DNA from: a bacterium
GTDB taxonomy: Bacteria; Verrucomicrobiota; Verrucomicrobiae; Limisphaerales; J093
Direction of reading: 5' to 3'
Length of the DNA: 14,332 nucleotides
NCBI GenBank assembly: GCA_021839785.1
Contig: JAKCAB010000539.1
Location: 1-14,332 of the forward strand
The position numbers and the translations under genes were made by a program. Under the pieces are notes generated by a model. The model made no database searches. It saw nothing but the letters and a program-made list of their open reading frames with translations, and was not told the origin of the DNA. Shown here in pieces: positions 6,898-13,353 of this stretch (positions within the stretch are counted from its first letter, which is position 1; every line of letters starts with the position of its first letter).

Positions 6898-9330
6898 ATG
6901 AAACGGCTGCTCCTCCTGGCGTTCGGCCTTTGCGCGCTGAGCCTCAACACCACCGTCCACGCCGCCGCTCCTTGGTGGCCCCAGACGGTGGACCAAGCCC
7001 TCACCCGCGCGGGCACGAATCGCATCGCGATCGAGGCCGCCCTCGCCGGCGTTCCCACCGCGCACCGCGAAGCGATGCAGTTCCTGGTGGGAAACATGCC
7101 GGAGCGCGATCTCCAGTCGCTCTCGTCGGCCTACCTGCTGGAGAATGTCACCCTCGCCGAGCAGGCTCTGACGGAGGCTCCGTGGCGGGACCGTGTTTCG
7201 CGCGAGTTGTTCCTGAACGACATCCTGCCATACGCCTCCGTGAACGAACGGCGCGACGCGTGGCGGAAGGAGCTTCACGACAAGTGCGCCGCCCTGGTGA
7301 AGGACTGCAAGTCGCCGGGCGAGGCGGCGTGCCGACTGAACGAGCGCCTGTTTCCGTTGGTGAAGGTGAAGTATTCGACCCAACGCCGGCGCGCTGACCA
7401 GGGGCCGCTCGAAACGATGGAAAGCGGCCTCGCCTCCTGTACCGGGCTCTCGATTCTGCTCATCGATGCCTGTCGTTCGGTGGGCGTGCCGGCGCGACTC
7501 GTGGGTGTGCCGAATTGGGTGGACAAGCGCGGCAACCACACCTGGGTCGAGGTCTGGGACGGCGACTGGCATTTCGTCGGCGCAGCCGAACCGGACCCGA
7601 ACGGCCTGGACCGCGGCTGGTTCGTCGGCGACGCCTCGCGGGCGATCCGCGACTCGCGCGAGCACGCCATTTACGCGAGCAGTTTTCGCCCGACCGGCCT
7701 GAGCTTCCCGCTGGTCTGGGCGCCGCGCGCGGATTACGTCCACGCCGTCAACGTGACCGACCGGTACACGCGCAAGGTCACGCCGCCCGACCCGGACAAA
7801 ACCCGGCTGCTCGTGAACGTGCGGGATCCGGTCACCGGCAGGTGCGTGGCGGCGAGCGTCCAGGTGCTCGATCCGGCGGATGCCGCATTCCTCCTCGAAG
7901 GCACCAGCCGGGACGAACGATTCGACACGAACGACCTGCTCGAATTCGCCGTGCCGCGCCATCACGCCTACCTCGTCGAGGCGCAGTTCGACGGTCGTCA
8001 GGCGCGCGCGCAATTTGCCGGCACCACGAATGCGTCGGCCGTCGTGACGCTCAACCTCGAGGTGCCCGCGGCGAAGCCGGAAGCCAAACCGGCGCCCGCG
8101 GCCAAACCGGAGGCAAAGGAAAGTGGCGCTCGCACTGCACCGAAAAGCAAACTCACGCGCGGCCAGGAAAAGAAGCTGCGGACCGCGTTGGCCGAATACT
8201 TCGCGGCAACGGCCGACAAGCGGACGGTGTGGAATTTCGCGCCGGCGCTCGACAAACTGTTGCTCAAAGACGAGGCCGCGGTGCGGCACCTCGCCTGGGA
8301 TACCTTTCGCGCGGCGCCGGTGCATGGCGAGTTACGGGCAAACTTCGACGCCCACCAAGTCCGGTTCGAGCAATACTTGAGTCCGTACACGGTGAAGACC
8401 GTCGGGCACCGGCCGGAGCACGGCTGGCCGCTGTTCATCGCCATGCATGGCGGCGGCAACGCGCCCAAGCGGGTGAACGACCAGCAATGGCGCGTGATGC
8501 AGAATTACTACCGCGACCAGGATTCCGTTCCAGGCTACCTCTACGCGGCCTTGCGCGCGCCGAACGACACTTGGAACGGGTTTTACGACAACTACGTCTA
8601 TCCGCTCGTCGCCAACCTGATCGACCAGTTCCTGCTCTTCGCGCACGTGGACCCGGACAAGGTGTTCATCATGGGGTATTCGCACGGCGGCTACGGCGCC
8701 TTCGCCATCGGGCCGAAGATGCCGGATCGCTTCGCCGCCATTCACGCATCGGCGGCGGCACCCACCGATGGCGAGACTTCGGCGAAGACACTGCGCAACA
8801 CCGTTTTCACCTACATGATCGGCGAGAAAGACCTCGCCTACGGCCGGCTCCCGCGCTGCCAGGCCTTTGACAAGCAAATCCGCGAGCTGCGCGGCGACCG
8901 GCAGGACATCTACCCAGTCACGATGGAACTCATCGCCGGTAACGGCCACACCGGCCTGCCCGACCGCGACAAGATCAAGAGCATGTATCCGGCGGTGCGG
9001 AACCCCGTGCCGCGCGAGCTGACCTGGGAACTCACCGACCCGGTCATCCGCGACTTCTTCTGGCTCGAAGTGCCGCAGCCGGGCAAGCAACAGGAGATCG
9101 ACGCGACTTGCCAGGGCAACCACGTCACCATCGCCACCAAGGGCATTGCCGCCGCCAGCGTGCTCCTGGACGGCCGGTTGGTGGACTGGCGGAAGTCCGT
9201 GGTGTTCGAAGTCAACGGCCGGGTGGAATCGATGCGGCTTGGCCCCAGCCTGCGGACCTTGTGCGAAACGCTCAGCGAGCGCGGTGACCCCGGCCTGGCC
9301 TTTGCCGCCAAGGTGAAGCTGGCGCTGTGA
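6898..9330 (+). CDS. Exported fusion of a transglutaminase-like domain and an alpha/beta-hydrolase (esterase) domain
   Basis: A protein of 810 residues. It begins with a Sec signal (MKRLLLLAFGLCALSL... ending VHAA before Pro-Trp-Trp). Residues about 130-250 are a transglutaminase-like core: Cys181 in LASCTGLS, His214 in NHTWVEVW, and Asp233 (or Glu231) in AAEPDP, the expected Cys-His-Asp triad. A carboxypeptidase-regulatory-like beta domain follows (about 295-388). Residues 389-418 are a low-complexity Ala/Pro/Lys/Glu linker with a repeated AAKPEAK unit. Residues about 470-730 are an alpha/beta hydrolase: oxyanion segment MHGGGNAPK, nucleophile Ser595 in GYSHGGYG, candidate Asp645 in GEKDLAYG, and His684 in GNGHTGL, like PHB-depolymerase or feruloyl-type esterases. 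The C-terminal 80 residues are beta-rich. The likely work is hydrolysis of peptides or esters outside the cytoplasm. Both catalytic sites look intact. Substrate unknown. Confidence 0.85.
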   Translation: MKRLLLLAFGLCALSLNTTVHAAAPWWPQTVDQALTRAGTNRIAIEAALAGVPTAHREAMQFLVGNMPERDLQSLSSAYLLENVTLAEQALTEAPWRDRVSRELFLNDILPYASVNERRDAWRKELHDKCAALVKDCKSPGEAACRLNERLFPLVKVKYSTQRRRADQGPLETMESGLASCTGLSILLIDACRSVGVPARLVGVPNWVDKRGNHTWVEVWDGDWHFVGAAEPDPNGLDRGWFVGDASRAIRDSREHAIYASSFRPTGLSFPLVWAPRADYVHAVNVTDRYTRKVTPPDPDKTRLLVNVRDPVTGRCVAASVQVLDPADAAFLLEGTSRDERFDTNDLLEFAVPRHHAYLVEAQFDGRQARAQFAGTTNASAVVTLNLEVPAAKPEAKPAPAAKPEAKESGARTAPKSKLTRGQEKKLRTALAEYFAATADKRTVWNFAPALDKLLLKDEAAVRHLAWDTFRAAPVHGELRANFDAHQVRFEQYLSPYTVKTVGHRPEHGWPLFIAMHGGGNAPKRVNDQQWRVMQNYYRDQDSVPGYLYAALRAPNDTWNGFYDNYVYPLVANLIDQFLLFAHVDPDKVFIMGYSHGGYGAFAIGPKMPDRFAAIHASAAAPTDGETSAKTLRNTVFTYMIGEKDLAYGRLPRCQAFDKQIRELRGDRQDIYPVTMELIAGNGHTGLPDRDKIKSMYPAVRNPVPRELTWELTDPVIRDFFWLEVPQPGKQQEIDATCQGNHVTIATKGIAAASVLLDGRLVDWRKSVVFEVNGRVESMRLGPSLRTLCETLSERGDPGLAFAAKVKLAL

Positions 9331-9350
9331 ACAAGTGCGGCTGTGCGGCT

Positions 9351-9462
9351 GAAACCGCCGCCAGTGGCGCCGCGGTCCGCCTGCACTCGAGACGCTTCGC
9401 GACTCTCCCGCGCCGAGTATTCGCGTCAGCGTTTGGACTGCGTGCGCTTGAGCGCCGCTTTC
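9351..9462. repeat. BIME-like REP repeat, copy A (upstream of the RayT gene)
   Basis: Two inward-facing REP halves. The left half is GAAA, then a hairpin (ACCGC-CGCC at 9354-9362, loop AGT, GGCG-CC-GCGGT to 9376), then GCACTC and GACGCTTCGCG ending at 9401. After exactly 30 bases comes the right half: TTTGGACTGC (9432-9441), the hairpin GCGCT-TG-AGCGC (9444-9455), and the tail CTTTC. The same order and the same 30-base spacing recur in copies B and C. Confidence 0.75.
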
Positions 9463-9530
9463 AGCGTCTGGATTGTCCGCAACCGTTTTCCGACTTCCTT
9501 CCGCCGGTTAATTCCGGCAACGTTGGTCCA

Positions 9531-10176
9531 ATGAACCCCGCAGCCTCCAATCTTCAACGCGGCTCCGATCCACTTCCACCGCGCAGTTACTCCCTGCCTT
9601 TGGTCCCGGTCTCCGATTTGAAGTCCCAAACGCCGCCGAAGGATTGGCCCCATGCCCCGGTTCATCGCCTGGCCGACAACGCGGTGTATTTCATCACCGC
9701 CGGAACGCTCCATAAGCGCCACCTTTTCGACACGCCGGTGAAGCGCGACCGGCTCGAAGGGTTGCTGCTTTCCCAGGCGAAAGAGCATAGGTGGCAGTTG
9801 GAAGCCTGGGCAGTGTTCGCGAATCACTACCACTTACTACCACTTTGTCGCCCGCGGCAATCCGGGTTCGACGAACTTGGGTGAGTTCATTAGGCGATTC
9901 CACGGAATCTCCGCGCACGAACTCAATCAGCAGGATGGCGTCCGCGCCCGGCCGGTGTGGTTCGATTTCCGCGACACGAAACTGACGCATCAGCACAGTT
10001 ATCTGGCGCGGCTGAACTATGTGCATCAAAACGCCGTCAAGCACGGGTTGGTGCCGGTGGCGAACCAATACCCGTGGTGCTCGGCAGCTTGGTTCGAACG
10101 GGTCGCTTCGCCCGCGCAGGTCCAAACGATCTACCGCTTCAAGATCGACCGGCTGAGCGTGGAGGACGACTATTGA
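9531..10176 (+). pseudogene. REP-associated Y1/HUH transposase (RayT/TnpA_REP), frameshifted by a 10-bp duplication
   Basis: The reading begins at ATG 9531. The first part (to about 9845) shows the TnpA_REP opening DNAVYFITAGTLHKRHLF and the motif AVFANHYH (Asn98-His99-Tyr100-His101), where His-Tyr-His is the HUH metal site. Here the frame breaks, and without correction a stop falls at 9882. Removing one copy of the perfect 10-bp repeat at 9826-9845 restores NHYHFVARGNPGSTNLGEF and joins seamlessly to the second part: FIRRFHGISAHELNQ, then RLNYVHQNAVKHGLV, which carries the likely nucleophilic Tyr, and the end at 10176. The restored protein would be about 210 residues, a normal RayT length. 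RayT proteins cut and move REP hairpins; here REP copies flank the gene on both sides. As written, the gene cannot make an active enzyme. Confidence 0.88.
9826..9845 (+). repeat. Perfect 10-bp tandem duplication that inactivates the RayT gene
   Basis: ACTACCACTT occurs twice in a row (9826-9835 and 9836-9845), covering the codons of the HUH motif. Deleting either copy restores one continuous frame with family-like sequence on both sides. Confidence 0.9.
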
Positions 10177-10191
10177 GTCGCGACGCCAGGG

Positions 10192-10264
10192 CAAAGCGAT
10201 GCTGAAGCACCGCACTCCGGACCCTTCGCGGCTGCGCCACGCCCGGCGTTCACGCCCGCGTTTG
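10192..10264. repeat. BIME-like REP repeat, copy C, left portion (split by the group II intron)
   Basis: It starts with CAAAG, then a hairpin of 7-base arms with one A-C mismatch (10196-10202 and 10207-10213, loop TGAA), then ACTCC and CTTCGCG ending at 10230. Exactly 30 bases later comes TTTG (10261-10264), where the repeat stops. The missing remainder lies at 12157-12182, across the intron. Confidence 0.78.
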
Positions 10265-10265
10265 A

Positions 10266-10341
10266 TCGGGTCGGGTGCCGGGGATTGCGCCCGGCACCCT
10301 CTCCCCCCCCACCGGCCGTGCGGTTTTCCGCATCCGGCGGT
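10266..10341 (-). ncRNA. Group II intron domains V and VI
   Basis: Domain V on the minus strand (about 10341 to 10308) is built from the proximal helix CCGCCGG with CCGGTGG (one G-U pair), a bulge region, and the distal stem GCGG-AAAA-CCGC. CGC at the expected position fits the catalytic triad. Domain VI follows: a perfect 10-bp stem GGGTGCCGGG (10273-10282 on the plus strand) with CCCGGCACCC (10290-10299), loop of 7. The A in GACCCGAT, 7 bases from the 3' end, is a good candidate for the branch point. Confidence 0.8.
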
Positions 10342-10358
10342 TGAACGCAGCTTCCAGA

Positions 10359-11659
10359 TCATGGGGAAGCAGGATCGGATGGCAGCCAGAACCCGTGGCG
10401 TCCCAACACCGCGTTGCTTAACGCCGTCTGCAACGCTCGGACTGGCGGCGATCCGCCACGCCCCTTGGGAAGGGTGCGCCGCTTTCAGCGAGCGTCCGCT
10501 CAGTCCCAGGGCGCGCAGCTTCCGCAGCCGTCCGCGCCCGTTGTCCCAGCGTTGCCAGAAACAGGCCCGGAGGGGGCGTCGGATCCAACCCTCCAGTCCG
10601 TAGATGTTCCGGCGTTCCTCGGCCAGGCGGTAGTAACTCCACCAACCGCGGACAGCGGCGCGCCAGGGATCCCGCAGCGCTGCGCGGGTCTGACTCTGGC
10701 CGCTTCGCCCTAGCTCCCGAACTTTCGTTTTGAACCGTTCCACACTCGGCGGCGCGGCTTCGATCTGCCCTTCCAGGTTGATCCGAAAACCCAGGAACTT
10801 GCGTTCCCAGGGCCGCCCCGTCCCGCTCTGGGTCGCGTTGACTTCCAACCGCAGGGGGTTGGCGATCCAGGCCGTCAGGCTCACCCGCACCCGTTCCGCC
10901 GACCGTCGGCTGCTCGCGTAAATGTTGCAGTCGTCGGCCTACCGGCTGAACGCCAGGCCGCGCGGTTCCAACTCCCGGTCCAGCGCCTCCAGGTAGAGGT
11001 TGGCCAGGAGCGGGGAGCGCGGCCCGCCTTGCGGCGTGCCTTCCGCGCTGGCCTGCCCCCCCTCCGGCCATCCCCCCGGCTCGCAGATACCGCCCCAGCA
11101 ACCCCAACCCCCGTTTGTCCCGGAGCGTTGACCCGATCCGCGCCATCAGGATGTCATGGTGCACACGGTCGAAGAACTGGGTGATGTCCCGGTCCACCAC
11201 CCAGTCCTTGCCCGCCTGGGCGTAGCTCTGCGCTGCACGCACCGCGGCGGGGGCACTTTCCCCCGGCCGGAAGCCAAAGCTGCGGGCACCGAAGGTGGGG
11301 TCGAAGCGGGGTGGCAGCGCCTGCAAAAGCATTGGCTGTATCCAGCGGTCGAGCCCCGTCGGGAGGCCCAGCAGCCGCAGGCCCCCGTTGGGTTGGGGAA
11401 TCTCCACCCGCCGCCCCGGACTGGGAACATACGTCCCGGCCAGGAGCTTGGCGCGGAGGGTTTCCCAGTGCTGCCGCCCGGGGTCGCGCCGCTCTTGGGT
11501 CGTCCTGCCGGCGATGCCCGGCGCGCCTCCGTGGCGTTTGACCGCCCGCCAGGCGGCGGTGGCATTGTCTGGCGTGACGACTTGTTCCATCAGCTCTTCG
11601 TGCAGGGCTTTCTGTGGTGAGTCCCGCGTCAGAAGGCTTCTTGTCGTCCGCTCCCGCAA
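10359..11659 (-). pseudogene. Group II intron reverse transcriptase/maturase (LtrA family), multiply broken
   Basis: The first frame, with possible starts at TTG 11659 or ATG 11590 (MEQVVTPDN), gives RT domains: WRAVKRHGGAPGI, RVEIPQPNGGLRLLGLPT, FGARSFGFRPG, and VVDRDITQFFDRVHHD with the first catalytic Asp. A run of seven G (11056-11062) shifts the frame; with six G it continues as GTPQGGPRSPLLANLYLE, then RELEPRGLAFSR, followed by TAG at 10941-10939 where the Tyr of YADD belongs, then ADDCNIYASS. The same frame carries the thumb/maturase X region (ERKFLGFRI, AAVRGWWSYYRL, GLEGWIRRPLRACFWQRW). A second extra G at 10424-10425 breaks the last stretch, whose natural stop is TGA at 10361-10359. 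The original length was about 410-430 residues, normal for the family. Three lesions make it a pseudogene. Confidence 0.9.
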
Positions 11660-12156
11660 GCTTGCGGCGGCTTCGCCGCCCGGGCCTGGGTTAGCCAGTC
11701 CGGGGTGGCGACCGCAGTGGTCACGCCCCGCTGTTGCGGACGGCTCGCGAAGCTTCTTTCAGGTTCTCATTGAGTTCTGCTCTTTCGTTCTTCGGCCCTT
11801 CGCTCGAAGCGTCTTTGGGTTCGTGCGCTCCTCAAACGCTACTACGGCCCCGGCTGACTGCCCCCGGCCTCTCGGCCGGGGAACTCTCCCCGGGTCAGGG
11901 TCGGTTCTTTCCGCACGCGCCGCTGGGCTCCACAACAGGGGGGGCGTCGGTGAACTTCGGGCTTCGTGTTTGCCAGCGCCCTCGCCCCCGACAGCCTGCC
12001 TCCCTGCCCATTTGTGTTCCTTCGGCCGAGCGTTTGCCGCCCGCCCTTTCGCGCCGCCGCCTCGCGGAAACGACCTGGCGGTTCGGCTACGGTTGGCGTC
12101 ACCAACCCCCGTCGGGAACCTTTCATCCCGATAGACCAAACCCCTGCCGGGCACAC
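11660..12156 (-). ncRNA. Group II intron 5' ribozyme portion (domains I-III and start of IV)
   Basis: This stretch has no gene. On the minus strand it starts GTGTGCCCGGCAGGGG and contains the GATGAAAGGTTCCCGACGGG-type segment and a series of GC stems common in domain I of bacterial group II introns, then GNRA-like loops and a stem pairing GGCGGCGAAGCC with its complement near 11670. Exon-binding sites could not be assigned by eye: no clean complement to the last six exon bases (GCACTC) was found. Open frames on both strands here are shadows. Confidence 0.6.
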
Positions 12157-12182
12157 GAGTGCGGCGGCCCGCCGCCGCTTTC
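12157..12182. repeat. BIME-like REP repeat, copy C, right portion
   Basis: GAGTGC followed by a perfect hairpin, GCGGCGG (12161-12167), loop CCCG, CCGCCGC (12172-12178), and the tail CTTTC. It continues TTTG at 10261-10264 once the intron is removed, giving TTTGGAGTGC-hairpin-CTTTC as in copies A and B. Confidence 0.78.
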
Positions 12183-12195
12183 GGGCACGCATTAC

Positions 12196-12296
12196 CCAAG
12201 CGCCAGAGGACTGGCGCAGTCCAAGACGCTTCGCGCTCCAGCCGCGTCCGGCCAGCACGCCGGCATTTGGACTGCAGCGCTTGCGCTGCTGCTTTC
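12196..12296. repeat. BIME-like REP repeat, copy B
   Basis: The left half is CCAAG, hairpin CGCCAG-AGGA-CTGGCG (12201-12216), then CAGTCCAAGACGCTTCGCG ending at 12235. After exactly 30 bases comes TTTGGACTGC (12266-12275), the hairpin AGCGC-TT-GCGCT (12276-12287) and the tail CTTTC. GCAGTCCAA and TTGGACTGC are exact inverted repeats. The next 84 bases (12297-12380) hold nothing recognisable. Confidence 0.78.
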
Positions 12297-12380
12297 TGCC
12301 TTCTCAGCCATCAGCTTGGAGGCTACAAAGGGCGGCGAGATGATGTCCAACCGGCAGGCAAAGTTCTCTCACCGCCCATT

Positions 12381-12532
12381 ATGAGCGGCGCAGCCTTCAC
12401 CCACGACGTCTTCCGCAGCCATCGCACGAAGGACAAGTCGGTAGTGCGCGCTGTGGCGAGCGGTTGCGGGCCGACCAAACCAAGCTGGCGTCCAACGAAT
12501 GTGTGCCCCCAGCATCAACCCCCTCCTGTTAA
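12381..12532 (+). pseudogene. TIR-domain gene remnant 1 (N-terminal piece)
   Basis: ATG 12381 gives a TIR opening, FTHDVFRSHRTKDKSVVRAVA, where PVC-group TIR proteins have HDVFLSHxAKDK. After AVA the frame is lost. Adding one G near 12455 gives AERLRAD, the expected continuation, then QTKLASNEC and a stop at 12532, inside the nonamer array. Nothing of the rest of the domain follows: the region with the catalytic Glu of NADase TIR domains and the C-terminal strands are absent. Only about the first 35 residues of a roughly 150-residue domain remain. It is closely similar in order and sequence to remnant 2 at 13050, so one may be a duplicate of the other. It cannot encode a working TIR protein. 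Confidence 0.75.
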
Positions 12533-12549
12533 TCCTGTCCATCCTGTCA
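12523..12549 (+). repeat. Nonamer array 1 (three units of ATCCTGTNN type)
   Basis: CTCCTGTTA, ATCCTGTCC, ATCCTGTCA in exact 9-base register, ending seven bases before the GxxExxY start codon. Arrays of this motif are often seen next to GxxExxY genes in PVC bacteria. Confidence 0.8.
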
Positions 12550-12555
12550 AACGCC

Positions 12556-12948
12556 ATGGAACACGAGAAATTAACCGAAACGATTATCGGCTGCGCGATG
12601 AAGGTGCATCGCACGCTGGGGCCGGGGTTCCTGGAATCCGTCTATCGGCAGGCGCTCGCGCACGAGCTGCGGAAAGCCGGGCTGCACGTCGAATGCGAAA
12701 AGCCCATTCAAGTGAGCTACGATGGCGTGGTGGTGGGCGACTTTGCGGCGGACCTGTTGGTGGCGGGCGTGGTCATCGTGGAGAACAAGGCGGTACAGGC
12801 CCTCGCTCCGGCGCAGGAGGTTCAACTGGTGAATTACCTGACTGCGACTGGCGTGGAGATCGGACTGCGGCTGAACTTTGGCGGTGAGAAGCTGGAATTC
12901 AAACGCAAGCACCGCATCTACCGCCCGAGGCAAGAAACGAAGAACTGA
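12556..12948 (+). CDS. GxxExxY protein (PD-(D/E)XK-like family)
   Basis: A protein of 130 residues starting MEHEKLTETIIGCAMKVH. The naming motif is complete: Gly24-Phe-Leu-Glu27-Ser-Val-Tyr30. Further on, GDFAADLLVAGVVIVENKAV has Asp66 and Glu76-x-Lys78, the D...ExK arrangement of PD-(D/E)XK nuclease-like folds, and then QEVQLVNYL and GLRLNFGG, both usual for the family. Length is normal. An earlier in-frame ATG at 12499 would add 19 residues encoded by the nonamer array and the TIR remnant, so ATG 12556 is preferred. The stop (12946-12948) lies within the second nonamer array. The family is widespread in PVC bacteria and cyanobacteria; its cellular role has not been established, and nuclease activity is only inferred from fold. 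It is the only intact gene between 9331 and the window end. Confidence 0.92.
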   Translation: MEHEKLTETIIGCAMKVHRTLGPGFLESVYRQALAHELRKAGLHVECEKPIQVSYDGVVVGDFAADLLVAGVVIVENKAVQALAPAQEVQLVNYLTATGVEIGLRLNFGGEKLEFKRKHRIYRPRQETKN

Positions 12949-12972
12949 CAGGATGGACAAGATTTACAGGAT
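12946..12972 (-). repeat. Nonamer array 2, inverted relative to array 1
   Basis: TGACAGGAT, GGACAAGAT, TTACAGGAT: three 9-base units whose reverse complement matches array 1 at 22 of 24 aligned bases. The first unit contains the GxxExxY stop codon, so the gene sits exactly between two inverted arrays. A small hairpin (GTGCC-AAC-GGCAC, 12981-12993) follows. Confidence 0.8.
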
Positions 12973-13010
12973 TTGCCGAGGTGCCAACGGCACGCCGGGT
13001 TTCTGTTTTC

Positions 13011-13037
13011 ATTCTGTGCATCCGGTTAATCCTGTTC
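13011..13037 (+). repeat. Nonamer array 3, same direction as array 1
   Basis: ATTCTGTGC, ATCCGGTTA, ATCCTGTTC, a more diverged set of three 9-base units, ending 12 bases before the ATG of TIR remnant 2. Array 1 instead lies at the 3' end of TIR remnant 1. Confidence 0.65.
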
Positions 13038-13049
13038 TCAACACCGGCC

Positions 13050-13337
13050 ATGAATGACCCTGTCTTCAGCCACGACGTCTTTCTCAGCCACAACGCGAAG
13101 GACAAGGCGGTGGTGCACGCCGTCGCGTGGCAGTGCAGCAAGTCTGTCATGCACACTTCAGACTTCGACGTTCGCATTTCGAACTTCGGACTTCCCCTTT
13201 CCCTGCGGCTCGACGACGCCCCAATCAAAGGCTCCCTGGCGCAATTCCTTTGCATCAACTGGCGGTCGGCGGACCGCACGACTTTCAATCCCGCAGACTG
13301 CTGGAATGAACTTACCCGAATCGCAGCCATCCCATAG
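13050..13337 (+). pseudogene. TIR-domain gene remnant 2 (ends present, middle lost)
   Basis: ATG 13050 opens MNDPVFSHDVFLSHNAKDKAVVHAVA, the full first TIR motif (given as residues 1-26; core HDVFLSHNAKDK). The next 20 or so residues come from a foreign insert that includes the heptanucleotide array. Then LPLSLRLDDAPIKGSLAQF-LCINWRSADR follows, the C-terminal block of the same TIR protein type. The whole central part, including the helix with the catalytic Glu of NADase TIR domains, has been deleted. After ADR the sequence becomes unrelated (TTFNPADCWNELTRI) and stops at 13337, close to the IS4-like element. The frame stays open across the junctions, so a 95-residue product could be made, but it would not be an enzyme. 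Related TIR genes occur as large paralogue families in Verrucomicrobiota. Confidence 0.8.
13153..13194 (+). repeat. Degenerate heptanucleotide array inside TIR remnant 2
   Basis: Six consecutive 7-base units all ending in TTC: ACACTTC, AGACTTC, GACGTTC, GCATTTC, GAACTTC, GGACTTC. It is lower in GC than its surroundings and lies exactly where the TIR domain has lost its middle. Confidence 0.75.
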
Positions 13338-13353
13338 GAAGGTAGAAAAAGCT

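Larger units (their letters stand above)
10265..12156 (-). mobile_element. Group II intron, complete but decayed, inserted in a REP repeat
   Basis: On the minus strand the element begins with GTGTGCCCGG (12156 downward), matching the GUGYG 5' end of bacterial group II introns. It runs through a structured 5' ribozyme region and a reverse transcriptase/maturase gene, then a domain V and a domain VI, and ends in ACCCGACCCGAT at 10265. The ends are fixed independently: joining 10264 to 12157 rebuilds TTTG+GAGTGC followed by a hairpin and CTTTC, the core seen intact in the two other REP copies (9432-9462 and 12266-12296). The insertion point is immediately after a hairpin plus ACTC when read in the intron's direction. 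With the encoded protein broken it cannot move by itself, though splicing in trans is possible. Confidence 0.87.

Noticed and set aside
6736..8325. 529-codon minus-strand frame opposite the transglutaminase/esterase gene
   Set aside because: Antisense shadow: the plus strand here has a signal peptide and two complete catalytic sets.
9826..9884. Programmed ribosomal frameshift in RayT
   Set aside because: There is no slippery heptamer, and the frame break is fully explained by an exact 10-bp tandem duplication.
9694..10890. 398-codon minus-strand frame as a complete gene
   Set aside because: Only its first half is real (C-terminal half of the intron reverse transcriptase); the rest runs through the intron 3' end, the REP repeat and antisense to RayT.
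12161..12181. Intrinsic terminator (GC stem followed by TTT)
   Set aside because: The hairpin and CTTTC tail recur in all REP copies with different stem sequences, so it is part of the repeat; the T-run is too short.
11734..12384. Plus-strand frames of about 200-280 codons in 11295-12384
   Set aside because: They lie in the ribozyme part of the group II intron and REP repeats, with Ser/Pro/Arg-rich translations and no recognisable family.
12523..13037. CRISPR array from the repeated ATCCTGT units
   Set aside because: Units are 9 bases and directly adjacent with no spacers, and orientation differs between arrays.
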